Source: Protula sp. h YS-2021
Lineage: Eukaryota; Annelida; Polychaeta; Sabellida; Serpulidae
DNA: 64,000 bases
Direction: 5' to 3'
Assembly: GCA_949752745.1 (NCBI GenBank)
Contig: OX457027.1
Span: 77,431,214-77,495,213, forward strand
How positions within the stretch are numbered: the first letter of the stretch is position 1; each line of letters begins with the position of its first letter. Both the position numbers and the translations under genes were made by a program. The notes under the pieces are model-generated. The model did not search any database. It was not told where the DNA came from and saw only the letters and a list, made by a program, of their open reading frames with translations. Shown here one piece after another: positions 1-14,367 of the stretch.

Positions 1-337
1 CTATAGCTTATTTGTAAAATATATACTAAAATAGTTGGTAGCCTATAACCCGTTTATTCAAATTTTCGGTCCCTTGGCTTTGATCACGTGATATTTAAAG
101 AGCAGAACGTAAACAAACATTTGACAGGTGGGTGCGGAAGCTAAGTTTTCTGCACTTTTATGAACAAATAAAAGATATACAGCTCACTAAAAACTGTGCC
201 TGTTTTACAAAAAGGGCATGTTGGGTATAAACTTTCTGTAAATTTTCGAATAATAGGGGTTGGTATGCAGGATTCGTGCCTCAGAACACATGAAGTCGAC
301 CCCTATTAGTGGAGCAATGGAAGGCTTCGTAGCTCAG

Positions 338-684
338 ACAGAGAGATATACGATGTTATATAAGTCAGAGCTGACTCGGAGCTAATCAGTTCTATCTCAT
401 CTCCCTACAGATTCATGAAGAGACTATCGACAGGATTCACTCACTCAGGTACCACAAACAAAGGACTTTTAAGGGACCAATACTTAGAATTCAAAAACGT
501 TGAATGTTTTATGCAACATGTAAGCAATATGCAAGGCAGGGAAAAATTTGCATTGGCACTATTTTTTTTACAAAGTTTTGACCTTTTACAAAGTCCACAC
601 CCAACAGGAAGTTAGCGCCAAGAAGCGGTACGCCAAACAGAGAGATATGCGATGTAATACAAGTCAGAGCTGACTCGGAGCTAC
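338..684 (+). repeat. Pair of 47-bp direct repeats, 300 bp apart
   Basis: Positions 338-384 and 638-684 share about 47 bases with few differences, including the shared core CAGAGCTGACTCGGAGCT. The offset is exactly 300 bp. They lie downstream of the ITFG1 first exon, so probably in its first intron. No coding potential was recognised here. Nothing else was identified in 1-880. Confidence 0.7.
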
Positions 685-880
685 TCGTACAGGAACAGGG
701 AGTGCACGAGTACCAAAATATCTACGTAGTATTTTCTTTTAAACAACCACAAAAACGACGTCAATACATGCCGAAACCCTAATCTTTGAATCCCCACACT
801 TTTGGTCGGTGTGTTTTCATGCCTCTGATCTGTATATGCAGTCGGGTCTAGTGCCATATGTGACCAAAATATAAACCTAC

Positions 881-1046
881 CATCATCCGATATAACAAAA
901 ATGTCAGTTCGTTTATCCGCATTAAAATCACCATATGCAGCAATAATATGGCCGACAGAATCAGTGAAAAGTTCGCTTGTTATATCAACTAGAAAAGAAC
1001 AACTGCATACTGGAATAACAATTCCAATTATTATTGAAGTCTTCAT
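881..1046 (-). CDS. ITFG1: ITFG1 (T-cell immunomodulatory protein / integrin-alpha FG-GAP repeat protein 1), first coding exon, partial gene
   Basis: The exon encodes an N-terminal hydrophobic signal-like stretch (residues 1-18) followed by DITSELF and then AAYGDFNADKRTDIFVI. This last segment is the first FG-GAP repeat of ITFG1 (AAFGD.NSDK.TD.FV in vertebrates). ITFG1 is a secreted or single-pass membrane FG-GAP beta-propeller protein. The start ATG at 1046 has a purine-rich context and is preceded by AT-rich sequence without a longer frame. The reading frame stays open to 681, but a GTAGGT donor at 880-875 directly follows the FG-GAP segment, so the exon probably ends at 881 in phase 1. The rest of the gene lies left of the window. 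Seen: the match and the donor. Inferred: the exon end, since open frame beyond 880 could also be coding. Confidence 0.8.
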
Positions 1047-1480
1047 TTTCTGGTTCTTTTCAATTTTCGTTTTCGTCTGCTTGTTTACAAATGACTCAAA
1101 TGGCCATGGGTATTCTCACGAAAATACCGTCTCAACGCGTGATACTAATAGATGAACTCTGAAGCATTTATCTGTTATGTATAACAACAGGGTGGATGGC
1201 TTTTTTAAGCAGTGGTTCCTGACTTTCTGATAATTATTTTGGTGTAATCCCATGGGGTCTGGCGAGTAAAAAAGCATTAAACACAACATACCAAACCGCT
1301 GTAGAGGTTAGCTTTTAGACAACAACGAAATTGTCACAGTGGTGAAATGAAACTCTAACCCACATGAATGCTTAAACAAACTAATACCTTTAAATAAGCA
1401 ACTCTGCTGGATATGCTAGGTTTCTCAAAAGCGAAGAATACATATTATATACATCTAAAGATGTAAAACTCAATCCTTTT
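1047..1480. other. Upstream flank of ITFG1, no further gene seen
   Basis: This holds the presumed 5' UTR and promoter side of the ITFG1 exon. I see no clear TATA box, CpG cluster or other coding frame. It is AT-rich ordinary sequence. Confidence 0.4.
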
Positions 1481-1484
1481 ATGG

Positions 1485-1740
1485 TTGATGGTTGGCTCAG
1501 TTGGTTAGAACGTTGGCCTGGCAATCCCAAGGTCCAGACGTCGATTCCTGCTCTGGGTGGTGAGCAGGAGATTGACTTTCGTTCCAGTTGTCTCAGCTAA
1601 GCGAATGCAGTGAGTTATATCACCTATCACAGAATTCAAAGTTAATGCCCACTGAGTATTTCGGCCATACCTTAAAAAAATCCTTAGTCCTTTCCAGTCT
1701 TCTAATTACTTCTGGTCTTCTCTATCAGGGTGGAGTTGTT
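1485..1740 (+). mobile_element. tRNA-derived SINE
   Basis: A tRNA-like head carries a canonical A box TGGCTCAGTTGG (1493-1504) and a B-box-like GACGTCGATTCC (about 1537-1548) at normal tRNA spacing. The anticodon-loop region reads CTGGCAA. The 3' acceptor strand does not pair with the 5' end, and unrelated sequence continues to a (TG)n tract. This is the layout of a tRNA-derived SINE rather than a working tRNA gene. It runs in the opposite direction to the two SINE copies at 30.6 and 46.5 kb and belongs to a different family. Confidence 0.6.
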
Positions 1741-1753
1741 AGGAAGTTGTTAA

Positions 1754-3589
<1,836 letters not shown>

Positions 3590-5000
3590 ATAAGTCAACA
3601 ACTTTCTGGCACGACTACGATGAGGAACCGAAAGTACTCTGTGGTCTTTCATCCAAATTGGGCTTAGTCTTAGTGCCATTCCGTTATCAACTATTACTAC
3701 AGAGTCGGAGTTGCCACTAGTGTCACAAACGCACTCCCTACCGTTGATGGCTCAAATACAGTTATTAGCGACGGAGAGACAACAAACCGACTATGAGTCA
3801 GGTTATGGGTCGTCCTTGTCTTCACCCATACAGCCAAGTCGCAAGTCGTATCTTACCGAACAACAGCTACCGGTACCGACACCTTCGTATTTACCATACC
3901 AACACCGTCGCCGCTTGTGTCGTCGACGTCAGACACAGAGAAGCTCCCCCTATCGTCACCAGTGAGCACACAAGAGGTCTAGAAACCCATATTGGCCACT
4001 AAAGTCGGCTGCTCCCTCGAAGCAAAGTTAGCAATCAATCAAAGTATCCATTCGAGATCATACATCTCGTTCAGATACTTTGAATTCCCAAGCAAAATTA
4101 TTGTCTCAGTTAAGCAAATTAAAATGAAATGTATCTGTAGGAGGTAAGATAAAGATTTATTGGCAAGCTTTGCAATCACTAGGGACTCCCAAGCAAGTGG
4201 TCCGATGTTTGGAGGGTACCATTAACGTTTCCGAGTGATCATTCGGGTCAACAATTTCTTCCCTCTGTGGTTAAGCTTCTCGGGCGTTCTCGAATCATGT
4301 CGTACCGGGCTAGACAAGTAACTTGCTTTAGATACAATGATTCAAAATCTGTTAGACAAAAAGCCATAGAAAAGATGCCGACGAGCATTCACGGATTTTG
4401 CTTGAACAAAAAAGTCGGACAGTTGGCATTTTGTCATAGACTTATAGCAACTCAATAAACTCTTACGTCTGGAGTCGTTCAAACTGGACAATCCACATGA
4501 CATCAAATCCACACTAGATCGGGACATGCACGTTATCTAGGTGGAACTTTCAGAAGCTTAACTTTACATTCACACACACAAATACTATAAAGTAGGGGCT
4601 CTATGTTATCGATTTCTTGCCCTCCAATTTTGGTTGTCTACGGTATCCCGACGACTGGTTGCTGGTAAACAGAGACAAGTTCATTCTTCTATCTCAATTG
4701 GCCATGTCAATCAAAAAATATTTCGCCCTCAGCTTTTTGGTCAACTTCAAAAATTCTAAATTGATTTCGGTTCAGCCGATATAATTCATTGGCGGCGTTA
4801 GGAACTTTGAAAAGAGCATGGTTTTTTCCTCAGTAACGAATTCAAAAGTTCAATTGTTTCCATGCTGTGAATATTCATGGGGTGTCTCTTGTTGAGTCCT
4901 TCAATTGGGTCGATTTTGATACATCGATAAGCACTTACGTTTATCCTCAAGCATTGGGTTGCATGAATATCACAGTAAAATCTGCAGTTTACTAGTATAA
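3590..5000 (+). pseudogene. Decayed DIRS-type (tyrosine-recombinase class) retrotransposon, gag-like tail and reverse transcriptase
   Basis: Successive pieces in different plus frames line up with DIRS/Ngaro reverse transcriptases. They are a WQALQSLGTPKQVV segment (from about 4155), then KAIEKMPTSIHGFCLNKK (about 4355-4410), then RLESFKLDNPHDIKSTL (4466-4520), then the palm motif YPDDWLLVNR (4644 onward) in place of the DIRS LDDWL, then LVNFKNSKLISVQPI followed by a stop and FIGG (to about 4800). At least three frameshifts and several stops separate them, so the element is dead. The Ser/Gln/Pro-rich frame at 3711-3965 may be the end of its gag-like region. RNase H and recombinase domains were not found downstream. 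The family call rests on motif order, not on an alignment. Confidence 0.7.
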
Positions 5001-7680
5001 GACATTGAGATAACGTTTTACTTTGATGTGATACCCCTTCCTCCTCGGTTAACGTTAAGGAAATAGAAAGGACACCCTGGTATATGCGTTATTGAATTAA
5101 AATTGATGCTTCGGCGGGGTTTCATAATTTTATATACCTCCAAAATAGTTTGAAACTTGAGTATAATTGTAAAATTGGTGTTAAATGGTTGATAATATAA
5201 TCCTTATCCCTATTTACAAAACAAATTCACAGTAATTGAAGATGTGTTTATCCCTTGTGCTTGTTTTTGGTTCTAAGAAACTAAATAAAAATGATAAATA
5301 CGTCGTTTAAGTATCATGAGCGTTATGAGGAGAGTATTACAGTAAAATATATGATAAAGTAACAAATGGCTGGTGTTGTGCTCATTAAGGAATAAACAGT
5401 GTTAGTATATTTTACTGAGAAAATAATAATCTTTACATGATATCTAAAATTAATGATTAAAAATAAAGTAGCAGTAGTTTGAAAGGCAACTTCTGCAAAA
5501 CGAAGAAACACTCCTTCGGTATCAAGGTTTTTCATATTTCATATTGTAGATACACGCTGTTTGCAGCAAAAGGAAAGTTTACTAAATCTCTAGTTGAATG
5601 GTTTCAATGAAAACCGAAGTACCTTAATCAGATCGAATGATTCTTTTGATTTTTACATTGTTGCTGTTGTTTAATGCACAACAGCTGTTGTTTAATGGAT
5701 ATTCAGCCCATTGGTAACCATGGAAACCAATGTAAACAATTTTAATGACATCGAATGCAAAATTACATTTTTTGGCTAGTTCTGTTTTAATAAGTGCACT
5801 ATCAAAGAAAAAGATGAAAAAGCAGAAAGTAGATTTTAAAATAAATGTTACAAACCTCGCCAGCACGAACAAAGTTCTTTTATTGTAAAGATTGAAATGT
5901 ATTACAATTGTTTATGTAGTCATCCTCTAGTACTCAACGCTGAGGGGTGCTATAGTATCAATCTTCTTTTTTGTCTTCTGTATGCCTAATATTTTTCCTG
6001 CTTTTTATTATCTGTTTAAAAGTTCGGCTAAATTTAGAATGAGGACATATGTTGAATTCGAGTCGGACTTTTCGGTGACATTGGCTATGAAAAGGTCTGT
6101 AAGTAGTGTCACAAAGTTGTTTTGCTCCGAGAGTCATTTTTAGCACTCTGAGGCTTCGATAGTAACATGTTCCTTCGTTTGCATGTTAAGCTCGAACGAT
6201 TCAGTGGAATTTTGTTTCCATTTTATGGTCGTGCTCAAGCCATATATCATTAGCTCTTAGTTCAAATATAAGTTTATAAGTTGCAGCAACAATTATATTT
6301 TCCAGTTCAATAAATACATCTATACACACTGCAGATTTTATTAAACATGTGTAGAAAAGAAAACTTTGCAGCAAATATACTCGTTACTGGATGGCAAAAC
6401 ATAGAGCATATAATATATATAAAATTTGATAAAAAGCGGTCCAGGAACCAAACTAAGGATTTTTAATTGATGCAGAAAATGAGATAAAACGTTTAAAAAT
6501 GATTACCTATACTACTTTATTTACAGCGAAGCACACCGCAGAACAACAAACCTTTATATAGAACAAAAATAAATTAGTTGTTGGTTAGAAAACAGTGGTT
6601 AGAGACAGCAAACAACTTACAAGCATAATATTGAACGCATTTTAAACTAGCACACAGCATAATTTTGGGAATATAGAGTCGTGCAGTTCACTTTTGATCT
6701 CTGCGATCTAATGTACTTCCTGTCCCTAAATGTATGATGGCATGAGACGGACTTTCAATAGCTCATAAGAGACATAGTTTCTGAATTTTATATGTTAACT
6801 CAAATTACGTCTTGAGCTCACAAGTTGAGAATAAAATAAAATTGAGAATAAACTAAAATTGATCTTAATTCATCAGTAGTTATACTTTATCTTTGCGTTC
6901 AAATGAATAATTAAACTGAACAGTATTTTTATGTTGTCGCTAAACAGCGCTTTTATTAGAATGTAAAGAGCGCTGTACCAAGCGAAACTGTACTGCATTT
7001 CAATAGTCAGGTAAATAGCGGGTGAAATATGCAAATAACACCAGAACTGTGATCCTGCGAGCTATGTGTATCGTTAAAAATTCTGCCCGGCTATTCTTTA
7101 ATTTCGAAATAAAAACTTGATTTTATAGTAAGATAGTGCTTTTGGAAAAATTATTTGAAAAATTAAATCGTTGTACAACTCTGAACGTGGTATTGAAATT
7201 GATGTATTGATCGGCAAGTATGGCATTAACGACCTATTTTAAGGAGCCGTTTAAAATTAAATTTAATAATGAAAAAAATAAGAATAAAATTATTTTACAG
7301 TAAAATTTTGCTTTTAAGCAGTGGAATCGTTAAAGGTATGCCGATAAAAGAGGCAATATGAGGCTTGTTTCATGTAAAATTCATTTTTATGAACCCAACT
7401 AACATGTCAGGGCATATCAAATTAAAACATTTTAGCCATCCACTTGTGTTGTGCATATATGCTTTTCTATGTATGCACGTAACTTCACATGGTGTAAGCA
7501 TGTGCGCAGGTAAAAGCGCAAGCACTCAGATAAGTGTTGGGTATATTGATATGCTCATAATGCAGAATTTCATTTAAGAGACTTCTTGGAATTCTGTTTC
7601 TTGAAAATCTTCTTCAGCCGCTATTACTGTGTGTCCCTACAACGAGAAGGATCACGATGAATCACTAGTTATCAAGATAA
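5001..7680. other. AT-rich gene-free stretch
   Basis: I see no coding frame with recognisable motifs, no splice-bounded exon and no tandem repeat. Short frames here are consistent with chance in AT-rich DNA. Confidence 0.4.
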
Positions 7681-7689
7681 TTATGAAGT

Positions 7690-8335
7690 TAATGGGTTGG
7701 TTGTATGGTCTGCAAGGAAACAGGTGATCTTCCTGTGGGTGATTAGCCGGTCTAGGGTATTTTCCTGTTGGTGATTTGTCGATGAAATTGAGAAAAATTG
7801 TGTAAACAAATTTACTCTGGCCCTACAATGCCCCGCATTCGTAAGCAACGAAGCTAAATTTCTATCTTTATCGTACAGAAACCCCTCATAGCTTAATTTG
7901 TGCCTTCGTCTAATAGTTTCAATATACTCTATACTTTGTTTGTTGAATGATATTACAACGAAATTTAGCAGGGATTTCATACACACTTTACACCCCGGAG
8001 AAGATGGACTTTCGGAAATCTAGGTAATTGGGGTAAGTCGACTTACTCTGGAATTAAGATATCATGAAGCAGATGGGCTTTCGATAATCGGGGCAATCCA
8101 AAATCTGTAATTTATTTTACATAATAGCTGCAAACGCAACAACAAAAATGCAATGAATTCTTTTTCTTTATTCAATTTATTTGATGTGGAGGTTACTTGT
8201 TTGGAACAGATAATAAAGTATTTTTAATATTGCTTTTTACAATTTCACCGGCAATTCACCTGTCAGCAAATACCCTAGACCGACAACTCACCTACCGGCA
8301 AATCACTCACCGGGAGATCCCCTAGATACCTCAGG
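7690..8335. repeat. Inverted pair of short AATCACC/ACCCTAGACCG-type repeats
   Basis: On the minus strand of 7690-7795 and the plus strand of 8245-8330 the same degenerate words recur: AATACCCTAGACCG, CGGCAAATCAC and GGAGATC-like ends. The two blocks are thus inverted and about 450 bp apart, possibly the ends of a degraded foldback element that includes the FLYWCH relic on one arm. Confidence 0.4.
7807..7899 (-). pseudogene. FLYWCH-type zinc-finger relic
   Basis: Within a 101-codon open frame (7681-7986) the segment KLSYEGFLYDKDRN followed by CRARVNL matches the beginning and end of FLYWCH domains (K.L.Y.GY.Y..D and C.ARV). FLYWCH domains occur in Mutator-like transposases and some nuclear proteins. 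The central W.C pair expected between them is absent (SLLTNAG there), so the zinc site is broken. This is probably a transposase remnant. It could also be a coincidental short match. Confidence 0.4.
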
Positions 8336-8339
8336 AAAA

Positions 8340-10255
8340 TAACACTTTATATTTTGGTATTGTGGTATTAAGCAAAGCCAGCAACTGACAAGCAACACAT
8401 CTGCCATAGACACTCCCTCACATAGACAAAAAAATGAGGGAGATTTCTAACTTGATGATGAGCTTTTTCGTTGGCGCATCAGAGTTTTTTCAAGTTTTCT
8501 CATATGCTAGCAGGGTAAGTTTCATGATATAGTTAGAACATGTGTTTGAGACAAATCAGCAATAAAATAAGTACTCACTGTACGTATTTGCCCATTGCAC
8601 ACATGCTTGTAGCATGGATACCGGGCAGAATGAAACTATAGTGATAGAACAACCTGATAAAGCATCCGACAGGACCACGATGATAATGTGTTTGAATGTG
8701 CCTAAACCTTTCGAAACGAGTTTTCTAAAAAAGCAGGCAAAAGTTCTGAATATAACGGCCCGTTTTCTGTCAATTATAAAATCAAGAGAAATACGTATTT
8801 TGGAAGTGAATAGTTTGTCTGAAATGACTAAACTGAGAACTAGTGTTGATGTGTGAAGACCAAAGTAAGACCAAAAACTACTATGAGAAGTCAAAATGAC
8901 TCAAATGATGAAGCACATCAAATGTCATAATCCCAGGTTCTTTTCAGAAAAGATACAACATGAAGCCTGAGACTGCTATTGAAGAGGGAACGATTGGCGC
9001 CCACTATCAATTCAATAAGCTTAAAACAAACATCATTGGGATATATAGATCTGATCATTTAAATCTTTATGAACTGACTGCATTGTACATAAAAGCTCCG
9101 AGAAGCTATTCCCCTTCAAGAAGGAAAACAGATGACCGATAAGTTAAAATGACCCATAAGATAAAACAACTCCAATAGAGGATTAATGCAAGGTCAATGG
9201 GGCAGTTTGAGACTGGCACACTGCAAGGAAAGCTGGAGACGCACGGTAATTGTATCAATAAGGTATTCCATTACGCGTCGGGAAGGTACAGCGTTAAGAA
9301 GAGAAGAAGTCCTTTGTCCCTGGTTTCTGAAATACATTTAGTATTATTGGGAAGGAAGAAATGCGTAACGAAATGTCCTGGCCATTTACACAACGAGCCT
9401 ATATTACTATCGCATTTGGACCCAGTCACGGAAAAATATGCAGAGGATATCTGCAATTCAAGCGGCATAAAAGCTGCAGCGACAAAAAAGGCATTCTTCT
9501 TTCCAGGCCGACACATTTAAGCTGTTCAGCTTGAGTGGAAGCCGTAAAAGCGCTTAATGTGCTCGAACGCTTCCGGGATCTTGTCGGTATTTTACAACAG
9601 AAAAAAATTATGACTTTCTAACAATATAAACGTAAAGAATAATTATGAGCACATGTATTCGTTATTACATATTAAGATATAAATTAGGGAGAAAAAATCA
9701 GAAGAAAGCTTGGAGCAAATCATGAAATCACAAGATCATTGATATATCTTTGAATATCACACATCAGCTCAGTGTTGCGAGTTGAAGGGATGTAGGGGGA
9801 CACTTTATGTCAGTGCGTGGCGCGTCTTACAACATTCTGACGAAAACTACCGAAATAAACAGCCAGATCCCTCTAAACAACCGCGATGACACTCGAGATA
9901 CAAGTTGTTTCGATGAAAATCGCGTTGTAAAAGCACACAAGTATGTAAACGTCTGCATAGTGACAGTCGTCGTGGTATAGAAATTCGTGGTGCATCATGT
10001 GGGGGAGTAGCCTGGAGTAGCTAACCATCACGTAATTGAGCGAGAAGTGGCAACTGACCACCACTCGAAGCAACATGCGACTACACATGACCAAGTGATG
10101 GGCTAAAATAATGCCAGTTGAGACTGAGGGAGGTGAGAACTCTCCAGTGGCAGCAAAACGCCAAATAATAAACGTCAAATAATAAATAAATGAAACAATA
10201 AGGAAACATCTGTGTCTGGATGGAAGACGGTGTCTTGGAAGGCCATTCTAAATAT
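8340..10255. other. No supported gene; weak open frames at 8614-8856, 8960-9142 and 9197-9520 (+)
   Basis: Three consecutive plus-strand frames of 80, 60 and 107 codons lie within 900 bp. Their residue composition looks unbiased and I recognise no domain. They could be pieces of a decayed element or chance. Nothing else was identified. Confidence 0.3.
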
Positions 10256-10258
10256 CCA

Positions 10259-13200
10259 GATGTGTCGATCAATTGATGAAGCATATCTTGCAACAGAAAC
10301 CACTTGTAAACAACAAATAAACTCTGAAAAGTAACCTAAAATGAATTAGTAAGCATATGAAAGAGTAAAATAATCTACAACAAAGCGCAACTTGGTACCG
10401 CTCGCAAAATAATCATGTGGAGATGTAGAAAGATTAAAATATCAAAATGCTATATCTTATACAAACACTATATTTTGAGCAAATTAAAGGTGATATTGAA
10501 ACCCGATCGTAACTCACCTCTCTCTCAACCCTAAACCTATATTCCACAATAACCATTTCGATTTTTGCCTGCGGTGGGCTCAAACTTCCCAGCGCTGCTC
10601 TAAACCATTGCGGAGTACGCATAGTCTTTGCAACGGGATGCTTGTATGCCGCCTTGGTTACAAAGCATAAAACGTCCAGGGATTTGTTTTTGGGACAAAA
10701 ATGACTAAGAACATGGTTAAAATATCTCGTTCTAAGAGTGAAACGTAAGTTAATCAAACACAGACTGTCTAACACGTTCTTGTTTTTCTAGGAAACTGTT
10801 ATTGTATGACAAAATTTTTCGAGCATGTTGCAAAAAGGCATGGTGCAGGAATTTTCAGATCACCTAGATTTTTCTAAATAAAGGAAACACCCCACTCTCC
10901 CCAACTGTATGGTGCTGTTTGCTTGCAAATTTCAGCAGGTGTAATTATACACATTAACTGATATGATCTTTTTAAAGGTAGGTACTTGAGCCAAGTAAGA
11001 ATTGATCGTACATTTTACTGTCAATAACAAATGCTTATATGGGTCTCTACAACTGAGCTATAGTTAAGTCTCAAAAGAAAGCGGATATTATTTGTACAAC
11101 TTAAAATAACGAATAAATTCACGTGTCTCTGGACGTGAAGAATTAAAGCACAGTCAGTAGTACAATATTACTTATATGTTTAAGAAGCTTGAAAACCTCA
11201 ACAAAAAGTAGAAATATAAACGTAGGACCACAACTATGAAGTAAAGAGCAAGTTTTCCTGCATTTCCATAACAAGAGAATGCTCTAGTAACAGTTTATCA
11301 CACTTGCTAATTTGAGCGGCAATAGGTAAGGGTCTCTGATAGTATTTCCTACAGACTAATCTGCAACTAAAGCTCTCAAAGACTGTCTTATGGTAGATCC
11401 AACGTAAATATTCAATATGAATACAAGTCGACATCGTTTCAAAATTCCCTAGACACCCAAAACAGATTGATACTGCAGAATAATTGTAAAATTTAATGTT
11501 GAAAGGTTGATAAAGTAATAACATTCGGAGATTTTCAATCCCATAGTTTATTGAAGTCGTACGATTCGGTTAAGTGTTTCTTTTTTATTCCTTTTTTCCG
11601 CAATGACCCCGTCAGGCTAACACCTAGTAGACAGCTGGGACTAGTCCACTTCATTTTTTTGGAAATTCATGAACATTTCATATGCAAAAACGTAATAAAT
11701 ATACATACATACATACATACATACAATTTTCAAACCAATAGTTTATTGAATTCGTACGATTCGGTAAAGTGTTTCTTTCTGATTCTTTTTTCTGCCATAA
11801 CCTTGTCACGCTCACATCTAGCAGACAGCTGGGACTAGTCCACTCCATTTTTTTAAAAATTCATTAGAATTTTATATGCAAGAACGCAATTTGGGATACT
11901 TTTGCTACTTTATATAGCAAACGAGTCCAATGTATAAAGCCTAAAAAATTATCCATGCTAGATTGTCCATCCATGGATCCATGTTTATCCATGCTAAACA
12001 TAACTTTCTACTTAGCATGAAACAAATCTATCCATTCTAGTTTGCTTTGACATAACTTTTGATCTCACGATAACAGTTTGCAGTTCGGTGGCAAAAGGAT
12101 TATAGAGCGCAAGAGTTACTCAGAGGGTAGCAAATGCAGTGACAGATTAGGCAGTAAGCGACGGTGTAGGAATATTTAGAAAAAATGCTTTGTATATTTT
12201 CAACGTGGTTGAACTCCGGAAAAGTTTTAAACACCATGTTTCAAAGAATTAGCTAGGGCGTATATATAATAGTGGCTTAAGTACTCAGAGGGAAAGCAAT
12301 GAGTTTGTATATTGCCAGGTGCTATAATTTAGACAATAGGTAACAAAATAAAGCCCCTTTCTGGTTACACACTTGTTGCTATAATTCCCAGCAACAATAT
12401 CCAAGACGGCAACATGCTAAGTGTTGTGAATAATGTGCCGCACACATACAGTGATATCCTCTCTTTCCCATAGTGGTCCGATTTCAGGCATTTTGAGTGC
12501 TTGTGACCGAAAAAAAGTGGAACGAAGTGGTCCGTTCCGAGGTGGTCCCATTTAGGAGTTTCCGTAACCATTGAAGTCTATGGAGCGCATTTGAGACCAA
12601 AAAAAATGTTTTGTTTTTTAATGTTTCTTTTAGTTTAAACTATTTGTCTTCCGAAAAATTTGTTCTCAGAGATAGAAGATGATGAGGCGTGGTGAAATCG
12701 GGATTTTTTTACTTTGATCTTCAAGGTCAAGGTCATATTCAGGTTACAGCATTTTTACCTCAAAGTTCGTGGTTTTCGGAAAATTCTTCCCACAAGGTTT
12801 GGTGTAGGAAGACGATGTTTGGCAAAGATATAGAGGATAATGAGTGCTCGTGAGATCAGCACTTTTTTACTTTGATCTCGAATGTTAAGGTCAGACTGAG
12901 GTAAAATATTTTCATAACCTGATTTATCAGGAGATCTGTCTGCGTATAGTGATCATATCCTCGTTTGAACACCTATACGGTTTCAGTACAGAATAACATC
13001 ACAATCTGAATCCATTCAGGGTCCATTTTGTATATCGAAAAGTGTTCTAGAACGACTGACCGTTTTCTTAAAACGATTACAGATAGAGCGATTTTGAGCT
13101 TATTTTCGACCCTTTGGGCCAGAAAGACGTCATGTAAGAGGTACCTCAGTTTCCTTGACCTCCTCACGCATGACCAACTTTGATGTTTTGGAGCTCAGAA

Positions 13201-13660
13201 TCGTATTTTTTTGTGGCCTCTAAGTTTAATTTTCGCAACTCGGTAGCGAAAATGGTCTAGTTGTTATTGCTGTTGCAAATGCAGATATGCAGTAAATGAA
13301 AACGTGTTTGTCCGATTGGGCTATTTTCAGTCGTGACAAACTTGCTTTACAACAATTCGAGAAACCATTAGGTTTCATGAGCGCAGTGTAGAATGTATAC
13401 GACTAAGGGATAAAGTAGCACTGGTATAAAACGCCGGTTCTGCTACACGAAGAAATATTTCTTCGTTACCATGGTAACATTGATGAGCTTGCAGCAACGC
13501 TAAAGCTTCGAAAGCGGCTTCAGCCTAGTTGCATTCGCCAATGTAACGTGTCATTATACAGACACGTAAGTCATTCGGACACGGTCCTGTAGTGGATGGG
13601 GTACATCCCTCCACAATCGGGTGCAATCCAATACACCAACCCTGGAGCAACAAAATGGGG
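10259..13660 (+). repeat. Segmental duplication, copy A
   Basis: This block is repeated in direct orientation at 14368-16810, at an offset of about 4.11 kb. 10259-11726 matches 14368-15846, and 12666-13660 matches 15847-16810. Copy A contains 940 bp (11727-12665) that copy B lacks. Shared landmarks include the GATCGTAACT region, the CGTACGATTCGGTTAAGTG segment and the TTTCATGAGCGCAGTGTAG segment. No gene is recognised in either copy. Identical peptides can be read from both, but only because the DNA is duplicated. Confidence 0.8.
11533..11895 (+). repeat. Nested ~190-bp direct duplication inside copy A
   Basis: The segment beginning TAGTTTATTGAA.TCGTACGATTCGG and ending in GCAA.AACG.AA occurs at 11541-11700 and again from 11738, separated by a (CATA)n tract at 11701-11726. 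Copy B of the larger duplication has only one of the two. Confidence 0.75.
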
Positions 13661-13842
13661 AATATCAGATGGATTGAGGGTTCGTCACAGTCGCATTTCT
13701 CAGCATACCACATCCATCATCCATCCAGATCATCCTTCCACAAGAAGCAATAAAATCTAGGAACAGTAGAAATAAGTGCATTGAAACATTTCCACTGACG
13801 ATTGTGGTTAATTGCACTTTCGATTTACCGGTTATCCTTAAA

Positions 13843-13849
13843 GTCTCTT

Positions 13850-13904
<55 letters not shown>

Positions 13905-13914
13905 CTCTCTCTCT
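13843..13914 (+). repeat. (CT)n microsatellite
   Basis: A near-pure CT tract with a few TTT interruptions, between the two copies of the segmental duplication. Confidence 0.95.
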
Positions 13915-14340
13915 AACTGTTTCAAAATAATAGTCAACTTCTGGTTTTTGGCCTTGATCATGACCGAGAAGGTCAAGGTCACCGGTGTACTATTTATGTA
14001 ACGTTTATTAGGCCCATTGGGCCGACCATGATATCCGAATCGCTCTATCTCTAACCGTTTTCGAGACAATGGTCAATTTACAGTTTCAGATCTTGACTTT
14101 GACCGCGAAGGCCAAGGTCACCGAGGTTCCTTTCATGTAACATTGTTCAGACCCAAAGGGTCGAAAACGAGCTCAAAATTGCTCTGTACCTAACCATTTT
14201 CGAGATAATAGTCAACTTGTGGGTTTTGTCTGTGAACGAGAAGGTCAAGATCATGTGCTATGTAACGTTGTCCATGCCCGAAGGGTGGAAAATGAGCTGA
14301 GAACCACTCTATCTCTAACTGTTTTCGAGGTAATAGTGAA
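13915..14340 (+). repeat. AGGTCA-rich degenerate tandem repeat, about three ~140-bp units
   Basis: Each unit has the same order of words: TCTCTAACNGTTTTCGAG, AATAGTCAACTT, a TTGACC/AAGGTCA block, CACCGAGGT, ATGTAACGTTGTT, then CAAAGGGTCGAAAA.GAGCTCA. Reverse-oriented pieces of the same unit lie within both copies of the segmental duplication (about 13020-13170 and 16200-16340). Confidence 0.75.
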
Positions 14341-14367
14341 GTTCGCGGATGACCACTACATGTAGCT

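Noticed and set aside
1486..1562. Possible functional tRNA gene
   Set aside because: A and B boxes are present, but acceptor-stem pairing fails and the sequence continues as a SINE body.
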